Positions 44,960-54,764 of a stretch of DNA of 64,000 bases are shown in pieces. Source of the stretch: Streptomyces sp. I6 (GTDB taxonomy: Bacteria > Actinomycetota > Actinomycetes > Streptomycetales > Streptomycetaceae). The first letter of the stretch is position 1; the number at the start of each line of letters is the position of its first letter. The DNA is taken from positions 1,519,501 through 1,583,500 of the forward strand of contig RHDP01000001.1 in NCBI GenBank assembly GCA_003725745.1, in the 5' to 3' direction. Made by a program: the position numbers and the translations under genes. A model generated the notes under the pieces. That model was not told the DNA's origin. It did not search any database and was given only the letters and a program-made list of their open reading frames with translations.

Positions 44960-46762
44960 ATGCCGGTTTCCGTAACCCTTCCGGCGCTCGGCGAGAGCGT
45001 CACCGAGGGCACCGTCACCCGCTGGCTGAAGGCCGAGGGCGAGCGCGTCGAGGCCGACGAGCCCCTGCTGGAGGTGTCGACGGACAAGGTCGACACCGAG
45101 ATCCCCGCACCGGCCTCCGGTGTGCTGGCGTCCATCAAGGTCGCCGAGGACGAGACCGTCGAGGTCGGCGCCGAGCTGGCCGTCATCGACGACGGCACCG
45201 GGGCGGCGGCCGCCGGGCAGGCGCCGGCCGCCGAGCCGGCCCAGGCCCCCGAGCCGCAGCAGCCCGCACCGGAGCAGCCCGCACCGGCCGCCGAGCCGGC
45301 CCAGGCCCCCGAGCCGCAGCAGGCGGCGCCGGCCCCCGAGGCCGCCGCCGGAGCGGGCGGCGCGGAGGGCACCGACGTCGTCCTGCCCGCGCTGGGCGAG
45401 TCGGTCACCGAGGGCACCGTCACCCGCTGGCTGAAGGAAGTCGGCGAGGAGGTCGCGGAGGACGAGCCGCTGCTCGAGGTGTCCACCGACAAGGTCGACA
45501 CCGAGATCCCCGCGCCGACCTCCGGTGTGCTGCTGGAGATCGTGGTCGGCGAGGACGAGACCGCCGAGGTCGGCGCGAAGCTCGCCGTCATCGGTGCCCC
45601 GGGCGCCGCACCGGCCGCTCCCGCCGAACCGGCCCCGGCCCAGCCCGCCGCGGCACCGGCACCGGCACCGGCACCGGCACCGGCACCCGAGGCTCCGGCG
45701 CAGCCCGCACCCGCCGCTGCCGCGCCCGCTCAGGCGGCCCCGGCACAGGCGGCTCCGGCACCGGCGGCCCCGGCCCCCGCGCCGGCCAAGCCCGCTGCCG
45801 CCCCGGCACCGGCTCCCGCCGCCGCCCCGGCCGCGGACGACGGCGCCTATGTCACACCGCTGGTCCGCAAGCTCGCCACCGAGAGCGGCGTGGACCTGTC
45901 CACGGTCAAGGGCACCGGTGTCGGCGGCCGTATCCGCAAGCAGGACGTCATCGCCGCCGCCGAGGCCGCGAAGGCCGCCGCGCCGGCTCCCGCGGCAGCC
46001 GCACCGGTCCAGAAGAAGGCCCCGGCTCTCGAGGTGTCCCCGCTGCGCGGCCAGACCGTGAAGATGACCCGCATGCGCAAGGTCATCGGCGACAACATGA
46101 TGAAGGCGCTGCACGGCCAGGCCCAGCTCTCCTCGGTCGTCGAGGTCGACGTCACCCGGCTGATGAGGCTGCGCGCCCAGGCGAAGGACGCGTTCGCGGC
46201 CCGCGAGGGCGTCAAGCTCTCCCCGATGCCGTTCTTCGTCAAGGCCGCGGCCCAGGCGCTGAAGGCCCACCCGGTCATCAACGCCCGGATCAACGAGGAC
46301 GAGGGCACCGTCACCTACTTCGACTCGGAGAACGTCGGCATCGCCGTCGACTCCGAGAAGGGCCTGATGACCCCGGTCATCAAGGGTGCGGGCGACCTCA
46401 ACCTGGCCGGTATCGCGAAGGCCACCGCCGAACTCGCGAGCAAGGTCCGCGGCAACAAGATCACCCCGGACGAGCTGGCGGGTGCGACCTTCACGATCAG
46501 CAACACCGGGTCCCGCGGTGCGCTGTTCGACACGATCATCGTGCCGCCGAACCAGGTCGCGATCCTGGGCATCGGCGCCACGGTGAAGCGTCCGGCCGTC
46601 ATCGAGACGCCCGAGGGCACGGTCATCGGCGTCCGCGACATGACGTACCTGACGCTCTCCTACGACCACCGCCTGGTGGACGGCGCCGACGCCGCGCGCT
46701 ACCTGACCGCGGTCAAGGACATCCTCGAAGCCGGTGAGTTCGAGGTCGAGCTCGGTCTCTGA
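44960..46762 (+). CDS. sucB: dihydrolipoyllysine acyltransferase (E2), two lipoyl domains
   Basis: 600 residues. Two lipoyl domains, with lipoylated K43 and K178 each in [13 protein letters not shown], are joined by long Ala/Pro-rich linkers. The subunit-binding domain ([20 protein letters not shown]) sits at about 295-330. The catalytic core ends in the chloramphenicol-acetyltransferase-like [12 protein letters not shown]. The name follows sucB, but in actinobacteria the 2-oxoglutarate E2 function is often fused to E1, so this protein probably serves pyruvate dehydrogenase with AceE, and perhaps both. AAGGAG precedes the ATG. Confidence 0.93.
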   Translation: MPVSVTLPALGESVTEGTVTRWLKAEGERVEADEPLLEVSTDKVDTEIPAPASGVLASIKVAEDETVEVGAELAVIDDGTGAAAAGQAPAAEPAQAPEPQQPAPEQPAPAAEPAQAPEPQQAAPAPEAAAGAGGAEGTDVVLPALGESVTEGTVTRWLKEVGEEVAEDEPLLEVSTDKVDTEIPAPTSGVLLEIVVGEDETAEVGAKLAVIGAPGAAPAAPAEPAPAQPAAAPAPAPAPAPAPEAPAQPAPAAAAPAQAAPAQAAPAPAAPAPAPAKPAAAPAPAPAAAPAADDGAYVTPLVRKLATESGVDLSTVKGTGVGGRIRKQDVIAAAEAAKAAAPAPAAAAPVQKKAPALEVSPLRGQTVKMTRMRKVIGDNMMKALHGQAQLSSVVEVDVTRLMRLRAQAKDAFAAREGVKLSPMPFFVKAAAQALKAHPVINARINEDEGTVTYFDSENVGIAVDSEKGLMTPVIKGAGDLNLAGIAKATAELASKVRGNKITPDELAGATFTISNTGSRGALFDTIIVPPNQVAILGIGATVKRPAVIETPEGTVIGVRDMTYLTLSYDHRLVDGADAARYLTAVKDILEAGEFEVELGL

Positions 46763-46787
46763 GCGCCCCGGCTGTAACCAGCCTCAC

Positions 46788-46833
46788 CGGCGGCGGCCGT
46801 ACCGGGAAGTACTTCCGGGTACGGCCGCCGCCG
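46788..46833 (+). terminator. terminator after E2 gene
   Basis: 23-bp near-perfect inverted repeat (one mismatch) centred at 46,810, ending in GCCGCCGCCG and followed by TATTGTCT. The latter may be the -10 region of the GntR gene, so the hairpin could also affect its start. Confidence 0.75.
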
Positions 46834-46871
46834 TATTGTCTAGGGGTCTTCTCTTCTTGAAGGAGCGGTCC

Positions 46872-47495
46872 ATGACCATGCCCGTCGTCCACTCGCTGCG
46901 CGATCAGATCCGCGAGCACATCGTGGAGGGCATCGTCAGCGGCCGCTGGAAGCCGGGCGAGCGGATCGTGGAGCGCCGCATCGCCACGGAGCTGGCCGTG
47001 AGCCAGACGCCGGTACGGGAGGCCCTGCGCGAGCTGGAGTCCCTCCGGCTGATCGAGTCGGCGCCCAACAAGGGCGTACGGGTGCGCAACCTCACCGCGG
47101 CGGACCTGGAGGAGAGCTACCCGGTCCGGGCGGGGCTGGAGCAGATCGCCGCCGAGCTGGCCGCCGAGAGGCTGGCGGCCGACTGCTCGGCGCTGGAACC
47201 GCACGTCGCCGCGCTGTACGAGGCGGACCGCGCCGCGGACGGGACGGCGCAGGTGCGGCACACGGTGGCGTTCCACCGGGAGCTGGTCAAGGCGGCGGGC
47301 AACGGGGTGCTGCTGCACACCTGGGAGGGCCTCGGCATCGAGGTCTTCACCGCGCTGTCCATCCGGTGGCTGGGGACGAAGCAGAAGTCCTACGCGGAGG
47401 AGCACGAGGAGCTGGTGGAGGCGTTCCGCCGCCGTGATCCGCGGATCGGTGCCCTCGTCAAGGCCCACGTCCTGGGCTGCGCGCCCCGCGCCTGA
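46872..47495 (+). CDS. GntR-family (FadR/FCD) transcriptional regulator
   Basis: 207 residues. The winged helix-turn-helix (about 1-75) reads LRDQIREHIVEGIVSGRWKP, then ERRIATELAVSQTPVREALR. A helical FCD effector domain follows (VRAGLEQIAAELAAERLA, HTVAFHRELVKAAGN with a His that usually binds metal). FCD proteins sense organic acids such as pyruvate or lactate. Its place between the E2 and aceE genes recalls PdhR, so control of the dehydrogenase genes is likely but inferred. ATG 46872 with AGGAG. Confidence 0.92.
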   Translation: MTMPVVHSLRDQIREHIVEGIVSGRWKPGERIVERRIATELAVSQTPVREALRELESLRLIESAPNKGVRVRNLTAADLEESYPVRAGLEQIAAELAAERLAADCSALEPHVAALYEADRAADGTAQVRHTVAFHRELVKAAGNGVLLHTWEGLGIEVFTALSIRWLGTKQKSYAEEHEELVEAFRRRDPRIGALVKAHVLGCAPRA

Positions 47496-48025
47496 ATCGG
47501 GGACCCCACCTGACTTTCCACAGCCCACACCGGTGTTACCAACCTCGATGTTGGTCACACCCGCTCCCGTGCGTGATCGCCGTCTCGCGCAGCGGCACGG
47601 ACTGCGCGGGGCCCGACGCCGCATACGGCCCGACCGAGCTCCTCGCGGCCCGGTCCTCCTGAGCACGCCGGACCGCGCCTGGGCTCGCCCGACGACCGCC
47701 GCGCACCGACGCCCGCGCCCCGGTACCCGTACTGGCACCCGTACCCGTGCTTGCCCCCCCGCCCGCACCCGTGCTGACGCCCACGCCCGCACTGACACCG
47801 GCACCCGGCACCCGGCACCCGGCACCCGGCCATGACATCGGCACCGGGTGCCCGATTTCGCGGCACCCTGTGCCGACTTTCTCGCTGCGAAGAAGTTTTC
47901 CCTCGAACGCTTTGATCGATCATCGATCGGAGGCTTACAGTTCACCACGGACTCACCAGTCCGCCCGGCCCCGTCCTGCCAGACAAGGCCCCCTCCACCC
48001 CTCCTCCTCTCCGGAAGGCGGTGTC
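47496..48025. repeat. aceE upstream region with heptad repeats
   Basis: 530 bases without a gene. Imperfect CACCCGTACCC-like repeats occupy 47,700-47,790. A perfect GGCACCC heptamer is repeated four times at 47,800-47,827. A conserved 33-base element follows at 47,878-47,910, then TTGATCGATCATCGATCGGAG, an AT-richer patch that may hold the aceE promoter. Confidence 0.6.
47878..47910 (+). promoter_or_regulatory. conserved 33-base element upstream of aceE (copy A)
   Basis: 29 of 33 bases match copy B at 63,716-63,748; both start TTTCTCG and end CCCTCGAAC, and both have CGGGTGCCCG shortly upstream. Unknown role; regulator site or structured RNA. Confidence 0.5.
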
Positions 48026-50727
48026 ATGACCGACCCCGTAGCCATGCTTCCGAGCGAGCTCGACCAGCTCCCGGACCGTGACACCGAGGAGACCGCCGAA
48101 TGGGCGGCCTCCCTGGACGCCGTCACCAAGGCCGCCGGCCCGCATCGCGCCGCGTACCTGATGCGCCGCACCCTCCAGCACGCCGAGGGTGTGGCAGGGC
48201 TCGAGCTGCCCAAGCTCCTGGAGACGGACTACGTCAACACCATCCCGACCGCCGCCGAGCCGCTCCCGGCCGGTGACGAGGAGATGGAGCGCCGGATCAC
48301 CGCCTGGAACCGGTGGAACGCGGCGGCCATGGTCACCCGCGGCTCCCAGCACGGCGTCGGCGGGCACATCGCCACCTTCGCCTCCGCCGCCTGGCTCTAC
48401 GAGACCGGCTTCAACCACTTCTTCCGCGGGAAGGAGGGCGGGGCAGCTCCGAGGCCGGCGACTCCGGCGACCAGCTGTACATCCAGGGCCACGCCTCCCC
48501 CGGCATCTACGCCCGGGCCTTCCTCGACGGCCGCCTCACCGAGGCGCACCTCGACAACTTCCGCCGGGAGGCCGGCGGCAGCGGCCTGCCGTCGTACCCG
48601 CACCCGCGCCGGCTGCCCTGGCTGTGGGAGTTCCCGACGGTCTCCATGGGACTGGGCCCGCTGTCGGCGATCTACCAGGCGCGCTTCAACCGCTATCTGA
48701 CCAGCCGCGGCATCAAGGACGTCTCCGCCTCGCACGTCTGGGCGTTCCTCGGCGACGGCGAGATGGACGAGCCCGAGTCGACCGCGGCGCTGGCGCTGGC
48801 CGGTCGTGAGGGCCTGGACAACCTGACCTTCGTCATCAACTGCAACCTCCAGCGCCTCGACGGCCCGGTCCGCGCCAACTTCAAGATCGTGCAGGAGCTG
48901 GAGGCCCAGTTCCGCGGCGCCGGCTGGAACGTCGTGAAGACCCTCTGGGGCAACGCCTGGGACGAGCTCCTCCAGCTCGACACCACGGGCGCCCTGGTCC
49001 GCCGGCTGCGCGAGGTCCCGGACGCGCAGGTCCAGACGTACCAGACCCGTGACGCCGCCTACATCCGCGAGGACTTCTTCGGCAAGGATCCGGCGCTCGC
49101 CGAGATGGCGAAGCTGCTGAGCGACGACAAGATCCTCGAGTGCTTCCACCTCTCGCGCGGCGGTCACGAGCCGCGCAAGGTGTACGCCGCCTACAAGGCC
49201 GCCGTGGAGTTCAAGGGCGCCCCGACGGTGATCCTGGCCCAGACGGTCAAGGGCCACACGCTCGGCGAGGGTTTCGCGTCCAAGAACGCCAACCACCAGA
49301 TGAAGAAGCTGACGGTGGACGAGTTCAAGGCGATGCGCGACCTGCTCGACCTGCCGATCAGGGACGGCGACTTCGCCGACGGCCGGGTTCCCTACGGCCA
49401 CCCCGGCGCCGACTCCCCCGAGGTCCGCTACCTCCAGGAGCGCCGCGCGGCGCTCGGCGGTCCGGCCCCGGCCCGTCGCGTCCACCCGGTCGCCCCGCTG
49501 CCCGCGCCCGCCGAGAAGGCGTTCGCCGCCTTCGACAAGGGCTCCGGCAACCAGTCGGTGGCGACGACCATGGCCTTCGTCCGCCTGGTCAAGGACCTGA
49601 TCCGCGACAAGGAGACCGGCAGGCGCTGGGTGCCGATCGTCCCGGACGAGGCCCGCACCTTCGGTATGGAGTCGCTGTTCCCCTCGCTCGGCATCTACTC
49701 GCCGAAGGGCCAGACGTACGAGCCGGTCGACCGCGACCAGCTGATGTACTACCGCGAGGCGGAGAACGGCCAGATCCTCAACGAGGGCATCACCGAGGCC
49801 GGCTCGATGGCGGACTTCATCGCCGCCGCGTCGTCGTACGCCACGCACGGCGAGACGATGATCCCCTTCTACATCTTCTACTCGATGTTCGGCTGGCAGC
49901 GCACCGCCGACCAGATGTGGCAGCTCGCCGACCAGCTCGGCAGGGGCTTCCTCGTCGGCGCCACGGCCGGCCGCACCACCCTGACCGGCGAGGGCCTGCA
50001 GCACGCGGACGGCCACTCGCCGATGATCGCGGCGACGAACCCGGCGGCGCTCACCTACGACCCGGCGTTCGCCTACGAGGTCGCGGCCATCGTCAAGGAC
50101 GGTCTGCGCCGCATGTTCGGCGAGGCCCGCCCGGACGAGGACCCGGACGTCTTCTACTACCTGACGGTCTACAACGAGCCGATGCCGCAGCCCGCGAAGC
50201 CGGAGGGCGTGGACGAGGGCATCGTCCGCGGTCTGTACCGCTTCAGGGCGGGCGAGGGCGCGGCGGACGACCCGCGCATCCAGCTCCTCGCCTCGGGCAC
50301 GGCGATCCACTGGGCGCTGGAGGCCCAGCGTCTGCTGGCCGCCGAGTGGGGCGTCACGGCGGACGTGTGGTCGGCGACGTCCTGGACCGAACTGCGGCGC
50401 GACGCGCTGGAGGCGGACGAGGCGCTGCTGCGCGGCGAGTCCCGCGTCCCGTATGTGCGCCAGGCCCTGGAGGGCGCCGAGGGCCCGGTGCTCGCGGTGA
50501 GCGACTACATGAGGCAGGTGCCGGACCAGATCGCCCAGTGGGTGGAGCAGGACTGGTCGTCGCTGGGCGCGGACGGCTTCGGCCTGTCGGACACCCGTGA
50601 GGCGGCCCGCCGCCACTTCGGTGTCGACGCGCAGTCGGTCGTGGTCGCGGCGCTGGCGCAGCTCGCCCGCCGCGGCGAGGTGCCGGCCTCCGCGGTCAAG
50701 GAAGCGCGCGAGCGCTACGGCTTCTGA
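48026..50727 (+). pseudogene. aceE: pyruvate dehydrogenase E1 (homodimeric type), one frameshift
   Basis: About 900 residues after repair. AceE decarboxylates pyruvate with thiamine diphosphate and loads E2. The 140-residue N-terminal part ([20 protein letters not shown]) is in one frame. At the G-run 48,440-48,443 the phase slips and the rest continues from [20 protein letters not shown]. The ThDP motif is split by normal spacing: [10 protein letters not shown] through NLTFVINCN. Later regions [19 protein letters not shown] and [20 protein letters not shown] are intact. ATG 48026 has GGAAGG. One lost G is the simplest explanation. Confidence 0.92.
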
Positions 50728-51073
50728 GCCGGGGCACCCCCGGACGCCCCGCGGACCCTGGGTTCGCGGGGGCGCCCGCGTTCCGTCCGCGGGAGGGCCG
50801 CACTCGGGCGTCCGCACTCCGCACTCCGTCCGCCCGGCGGGCCGTGGGGGCGCCGCACCCCCGCCCGCCGGACCGACGCGGGCAGGCGCCCACGACGCCC
50901 GCCCGCCGGGTCACGGAGGCGCCCGCTCCCCGCGCGTGCTCACGATCCGCCGCCCGCCCCCGGGCGACGCGGGCCTCCGCACCCCGCCCACCGGGTCACG
51001 GAGGCGCCCGCGCCCGCCCGCCGGACAGGCCCCGCGCGGGCCTGGGTTCGCGGGGGCGCCCGTCGCAGCGACA
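50728..51073. repeat. repeat-rich intergenic region after aceE
   Basis: 346 bases without a gene. A 22-bp sequence containing GGGTTCGCGGGGGCGCCC occurs identically at 50,757-50,778 and 51,041-51,062. GGGTCACGGAGGCGCCCGC occurs at 50,908-50,926 and 50,993-51,011. The repeats can form alternative hairpins and may end aceE transcription. Confidence 0.6.
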
Positions 51074-52090
51074 ATGGCCGGCATGCGCGCTGCCCGGCTC
51101 ATCAAGATGGTCCTGCTGCTCCAGTCCCGGCCCTCCATGACCGCCGCCGAACTCGCCCACGAACTGGAGGTCTCCGAGCGGACCGTCACCCGCGACGCGC
51201 TCGCACTGTCGGAGGCGGGGGTTCCGGTGTACGCGGACCGGGGGAGGGCGGGCGGGTACCGGCTCGTCGGCGGGTACCGGACACGGCTGACCGGCCTCGC
51301 CAGGAGTGAGGCCGAGGCGCTGTTCCTGTCCGGGGTGCCCGGGGCGCTGCGCGAGATGGGATTGGACGACGCGGCATCCGCCGCGCGGCTCAAGGTCTCC
51401 GCCGCACTGCTCCCGGCGCTGCGGGACGCCTCCCGCAGCGCGGCGCAGCGGTTCCATCTGGACGCGCCCAACTGGTACCACGAGCCGGAGACGCCGGATC
51501 TGCTGCCGGTGGTCGCCGAGGCCGTGTGGGACGACCGTGTGGTGGCCGCCCGCTACCGGGACGCCGAGCGGCGGCTTGAGCCGTACGGCCTCGTGCTGAA
51601 GGCCGGAGTCTGGTACCTGTGCGCCTTCGCCGACGGCGCGTCGTTCCGCGTCTACCGCATCGACCGGTTCACGGCCGCCTCGCTGACCACCGAGCACTTC
51701 GAACGGGAGGCGTCCTTCGATCTGCCGGCCTTCTGGGCGGAGCGCGCCGCGCAGTTCGCCCGCTCCATCCTGCGGGCCGAGGTGGTACTGCGGCTGTCCC
51801 CGGAGGCGGCCCGCCGGCTGCCGTACGTCACCGACCGGGCGGCGGCGGAGGAGGCACTGGAGGCGGCGGGCCCGGCGGACGAACGGGGGTGGCGCACGGT
51901 CACCCTGCCGGTGGAGTCCGAGCAGGTGGCGTTCACCCAGCTCCTCTCGCTCGGAGCGGAGTCGGAGGTGCTGCGGCCGGCTGGCCTCCGCGAGCGGTTC
52001 GCGGAGGCCGCGGCCCGTCTGCACGACCTCTACGGGGGCCGTTCCCGCGGCGGCACCACCCAAGCGGTAGACGACACCTCCCCGCGGTAG
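51074..52090 (+). CDS. WYL-domain HTH transcriptional regulator (DeoR-like)
   Basis: 338 residues. A winged HTH_11 domain at 5-60 (LIKMVLLLQSRPSMTAAELA, VSERTVTRDALALSEAGVPV) is followed by a WYL domain at about 140-210 (LEPYGLVLKAGVWYLCAFAD, FRVYRIDRF) and a WCX C-terminal extension. WYL proteins sense small ligands or nucleic acids; the regulated gene is probably the adjacent convergent oxidoreductase or itself, by inference. ATG 51074, or 51083. Confidence 0.9.
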   Translation: MAGMRAARLIKMVLLLQSRPSMTAAELAHELEVSERTVTRDALALSEAGVPVYADRGRAGGYRLVGGYRTRLTGLARSEAEALFLSGVPGALREMGLDDAASAARLKVSAALLPALRDASRSAAQRFHLDAPNWYHEPETPDLLPVVAEAVWDDRVVAARYRDAERRLEPYGLVLKAGVWYLCAFADGASFRVYRIDRFTAASLTTEHFEREASFDLPAFWAERAAQFARSILRAEVVLRLSPEAARRLPYVTDRAAAEEALEAAGPADERGWRTVTLPVESEQVAFTQLLSLGAESEVLRPAGLRERFAEAAARLHDLYGGRSRGGTTQAVDDTSPR

Positions 52091-52123
52091 ACGGGCACCT
52101 CGCCGCGGTGTGCGGGCACCCTT

Positions 52124-53050
52124 TCAGCGGTAGTCGTCCGCCGGTGCCTCCTTGCCCCCGAACACGACGTCCTCGAAGTACGCCCAGGCGTCCGGCCGGC
52201 TCCCGTCGGCGTCCGTGAACCCGTACTCCTTCGCGAGCTGTCCACTGGAGAGCGACCGGCCGTTCCAGCGGGCCCGGTCCGGGTCGGCGGCGAGGGCGGC
52301 GACCGCGCGCCCGAGGTAGACCGGCGACTCGGCGATGGCGAAGTGGGGCTGGTCGGCGATCGCGTCCCGCCAGTTGTCCTCGCGTACGCCGAAGGTGTCC
52401 AGCATCTGCTCGGAGCGCAGAAAGCCCGGTGTCACGCACACCGCCGTGCAACCGGCGTCCTTCAGGTCCTCGCCGAGGGCGAAGGCCATCCGGATCGGGG
52501 CGTTCTTCGTGAGGTCGTAGTAGAAGTTCTCGCGGTAGCGGCGGTTGGTCTCGGCCGTGCCGTCGGTGACCTCGACGACGAGCCCGCCGGGCCGGCGCAC
52601 CATCAGCGGCAGGGCGCAGCTGCTGGTGATGATGTGGCTGCGGACGCCCAGTTCCAGCATGCGCAGCCCGTGGTCGAGGTCGGTGTCCCACATCTTGGCG
52701 TCCCATAGAGCTAGAACGAGGTGCTCGCCGCCCCAGACGTCGTTGACCAGGATGTCCAGCCCGCCCTGCTCCTCGTCGATCCGGGCGACGAGGGCGCGGA
52801 CCGCGGCCGGGTCGAGGTGGTCGGTGGGGACGGCGATGCCCCGGCCGCCCGCGGCCGTGACCAGTTCGGCCGTCTCCTCGATCGTCTCGGTCGTCCGGCC
52901 GACCTCGCTGACCCGCTCTCTGGTGGTACGTCCGGTCGCGTAGACCGTGGCGCCCGCCGCGCCCAGCTGTACGGCGATGGCCCGGCCGGCGCCCCGTGTC
53001 GCACCCGCGACGAGTGCGATCTTTCCCTGCAGTGGTGTCTCGGTCGTCAT
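52124..53050 (-). CDS. short-chain dehydrogenase/reductase
   Basis: 308 residues, Rossmann fold. Cofactor motif LVAGATRGAGRAIAVQLGAAG, NADPH-favouring TGRTT after strand 2, and DILVNDVWG instead of the usual NNAG. The catalytic Ser position is probably in ITSSCALPLM and the Tyr-x3-Lys in YYDLTKNA (Y..K). About 50 residues longer than minimal SDRs at the C-terminus. Substrate unknown. ATG 53050 has no good ribosome site; leaderless translation possible. Divergent from the DUF4240 gene. Confidence 0.9.
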   Translation of the reverse strand: MTTETPLQGKIALVAGATRGAGRAIAVQLGAAGATVYATGRTTRERVSEVGRTTETIEETAELVTAAGGRGIAVPTDHLDPAAVRALVARIDEEQGGLDILVNDVWGGEHLVLALWDAKMWDTDLDHGLRMLELGVRSHIITSSCALPLMVRRPGGLVVEVTDGTAETNRRYRENFYYDLTKNAPIRMAFALGEDLKDAGCTAVCVTPGFLRSEQMLDTFGVREDNWRDAIADQPHFAIAESPVYLGRAVAALAADPDRARWNGRSLSSGQLAKEYGFTDADGSRPDAWAYFEDVVFGGKEAPADDYR

Positions 53051-53216
53051 GGTGCGACGCTCGCACGTAAACCAGACATCCTCTGTCCGCATTCCGGGTT
53101 TCCCCGTTCGCCGGGGCGTGCTGCGACCGGCCGTACCCCCCGCCGCCGTTCCGCAGGGCGGTTTTTCGGCCGCTCCACGTGCGTGGTCCCCCGCGAGCCC
53201 CGATGCTTGTCCCGTG

Positions 53217-53735
53217 ATGGACGAGACGGAGTTCTGGGAGATCATCGACACCACGCGCGAGGCAGCCGAGGGCGACCCCGAGGACCACGCCGACCTGCTC
53301 GTCGAACGGCTGCTGCAACTCGACCCCGACTCCGTACTGGACTTCGCGCGGCACTTCGAGGCCCGTTACCACCGCGCGTACCGCTGGGATCTGTGGGGTG
53401 CGGCCGCCGTGCTGCTGGGCGGGGCGAGCGACGACGCGTTCGACTACTTCCGCTGCTGGCTGATCGGCCAGGGCCGGGAGGTCTTCGAGGGCGCGGTACA
53501 CGCCCCGGACTCCCTCGCCGAGCTGCTGGACGACTTCGACGAGGACATCGACGGCGACGGTGAGGAGCTGGGGTACGCGGCGGACGAGGCGTACGAGCAG
53601 CTCACCGGAACGGCCGCACCCGATCTGGGGATCGCGGCGCAGCCCGCGGAGCCGGAGGGCGCGCCGTTCGACCTCGAGAGCGACCGTGTGCTCGCGGAGC
53701 GGTTCCCGGCACTGTGGGAGCGCTTCGGGTCATAG
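53217..53735 (+). CDS. DUF4240 domain protein
   Basis: 172 residues starting MDETEFWEIIDTTREA, the usual beginning of DUF4240 proteins, with YRWDLWGAAAVLLGGASDDA and FDYFRCWLIGQGREVFEGAV in the middle. Acidic and soluble; no catalytic site known. Found singly in actinobacteria and in some toxin/immunity-rich regions. ATG 53217 taken, GTG 53214 equally possible. Confidence 0.88.
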   Translation: MDETEFWEIIDTTREAAEGDPEDHADLLVERLLQLDPDSVLDFARHFEARYHRAYRWDLWGAAAVLLGGASDDAFDYFRCWLIGQGREVFEGAVHAPDSLAELLDDFDEDIDGDGEELGYAADEAYEQLTGTAAPDLGIAAQPAEPEGAPFDLESDRVLAERFPALWERFGS

Positions 53736-54092
53736 GGCCCGCCGGGCGCGGCCCGGCCCGCGTCCGGCGGGCGTCCGGGCCGGTGTCAGGAGCCGCCCGG
53801 GAGCATCGGCGGACGGAGTACCGCGGCCGGGGCCCGTACCCTGTCCGGCGTCCGGACCCGCGGTGCTCCGGGGGCGACGGCGGACGGGGTACGGCGGCCG
53901 GGCACGAAGCGACCCGGGAGACCCCACCGGCGGAGTACGGCCGGGTCCCTGCCCGAGCCCGCTTCGGGTCCCTGCGCGCCCCGGAAGCGACACCGGCGGA
54001 GTACGCGCCTCGCGCCTCGCACGGACGGGTGACGTCTGCGGCCCCGACGTACGGTCAGTGGTGTCGGCCCCCGGCGGGCGTACCCTCGTCCG
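53736..54092. repeat. intergenic region with GCGGAGTAC repeats
   Basis: 357 bases without a gene. Degenerate copies of CGGCGGAGTACGG / GGCGGACGGGGTACGGCGG recur at about 53,806, 53,878, 53,929 and 53,994. Confidence 0.45.
54081..54086 (+). promoter_or_regulatory. -10 box of TetR gene
   Basis: TACCCT six bases before GTG 54093, leaderless arrangement. Confidence 0.5.
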
Positions 54093-54764
54093 GTGAACAC
54101 CACGCCGCCGTCCCCGCGCCGGCCGCTGACCGAGCGCCGCAAGGCCGCGACCCGGCTCGAGATCGCCCGGGCCGCCGCGGAGCTGTTCACCGAGCGCGGC
54201 CCCGACGCCACGTCGGCCGAGGAGATCGCGGACCGTGCCGGGGTGGCCCTGCGCACGTTCTACCGGTACTTCCGCAACAAGCACGACGCCGTCGGCCCGC
54301 TGCTGGCCGTGGGCGCCGAGCGCTGGCGGGCACTGCTCGCGGCCACCGGCCCGGGCACCCCGCTGCCCGAGGCGCTGGAACGGACTCTGGCCGAGGCGCT
54401 CGCGGTGCCGGTGGGCGGAACGGCCGAGGGGCTGCGCCGTACCCGGGCGCTGCTGCGCACGGCGCTTCGGGATCCGGCGCTGCGGGCGGTCTGGTACCGG
54501 GTGAACCAGGAGTCGGAGGAGCGGCTCGCCCCGGTGCTCGCGCGGCTGGCCGGGCCGGACGCCGACCCGCTGGAGCTGCGGCTCGCCGCGGCGGTCGCCG
54601 TGGACGCGCTGCGGATCGGGCTGGAGGTGTGGGCCGCGCCCGACGCGCCGCCCGGGGCTGCGGGCGCGGGCACGGGCTCGCCCGCGGGGCCGGCCCTGCG
54701 GTGCCTGCGGGAACTGTCCGGCGGGCTGCGCCCGTTGGCGCCCGTGACGCGGGCTAACCGGTGA
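54093..54764 (+). CDS. TetR-family transcriptional regulator
   Basis: 223 residues. The N-terminal HTH is textbook: ATRLEIARAAAELFTERGPD, then TSAEEIADRAGVALRTFYRY and FRNKHDAV. The ligand-binding helices are Ala/Leu-rich and the C-terminus ends APVTRANR. Effector unknown. Its last 11 bases overlap the end of the convergent acetyltransferase gene, a potential regulatory neighbour. Confidence 0.92.
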   Translation: MNTTPPSPRRPLTERRKAATRLEIARAAAELFTERGPDATSAEEIADRAGVALRTFYRYFRNKHDAVGPLLAVGAERWRALLAATGPGTPLPEALERTLAEALAVPVGGTAEGLRRTRALLRTALRDPALRAVWYRVNQESEERLAPVLARLAGPDADPLELRLAAAVAVDALRIGLEVWAAPDAPPGAAGAGTGSPAGPALRCLRELSGGLRPLAPVTRANR

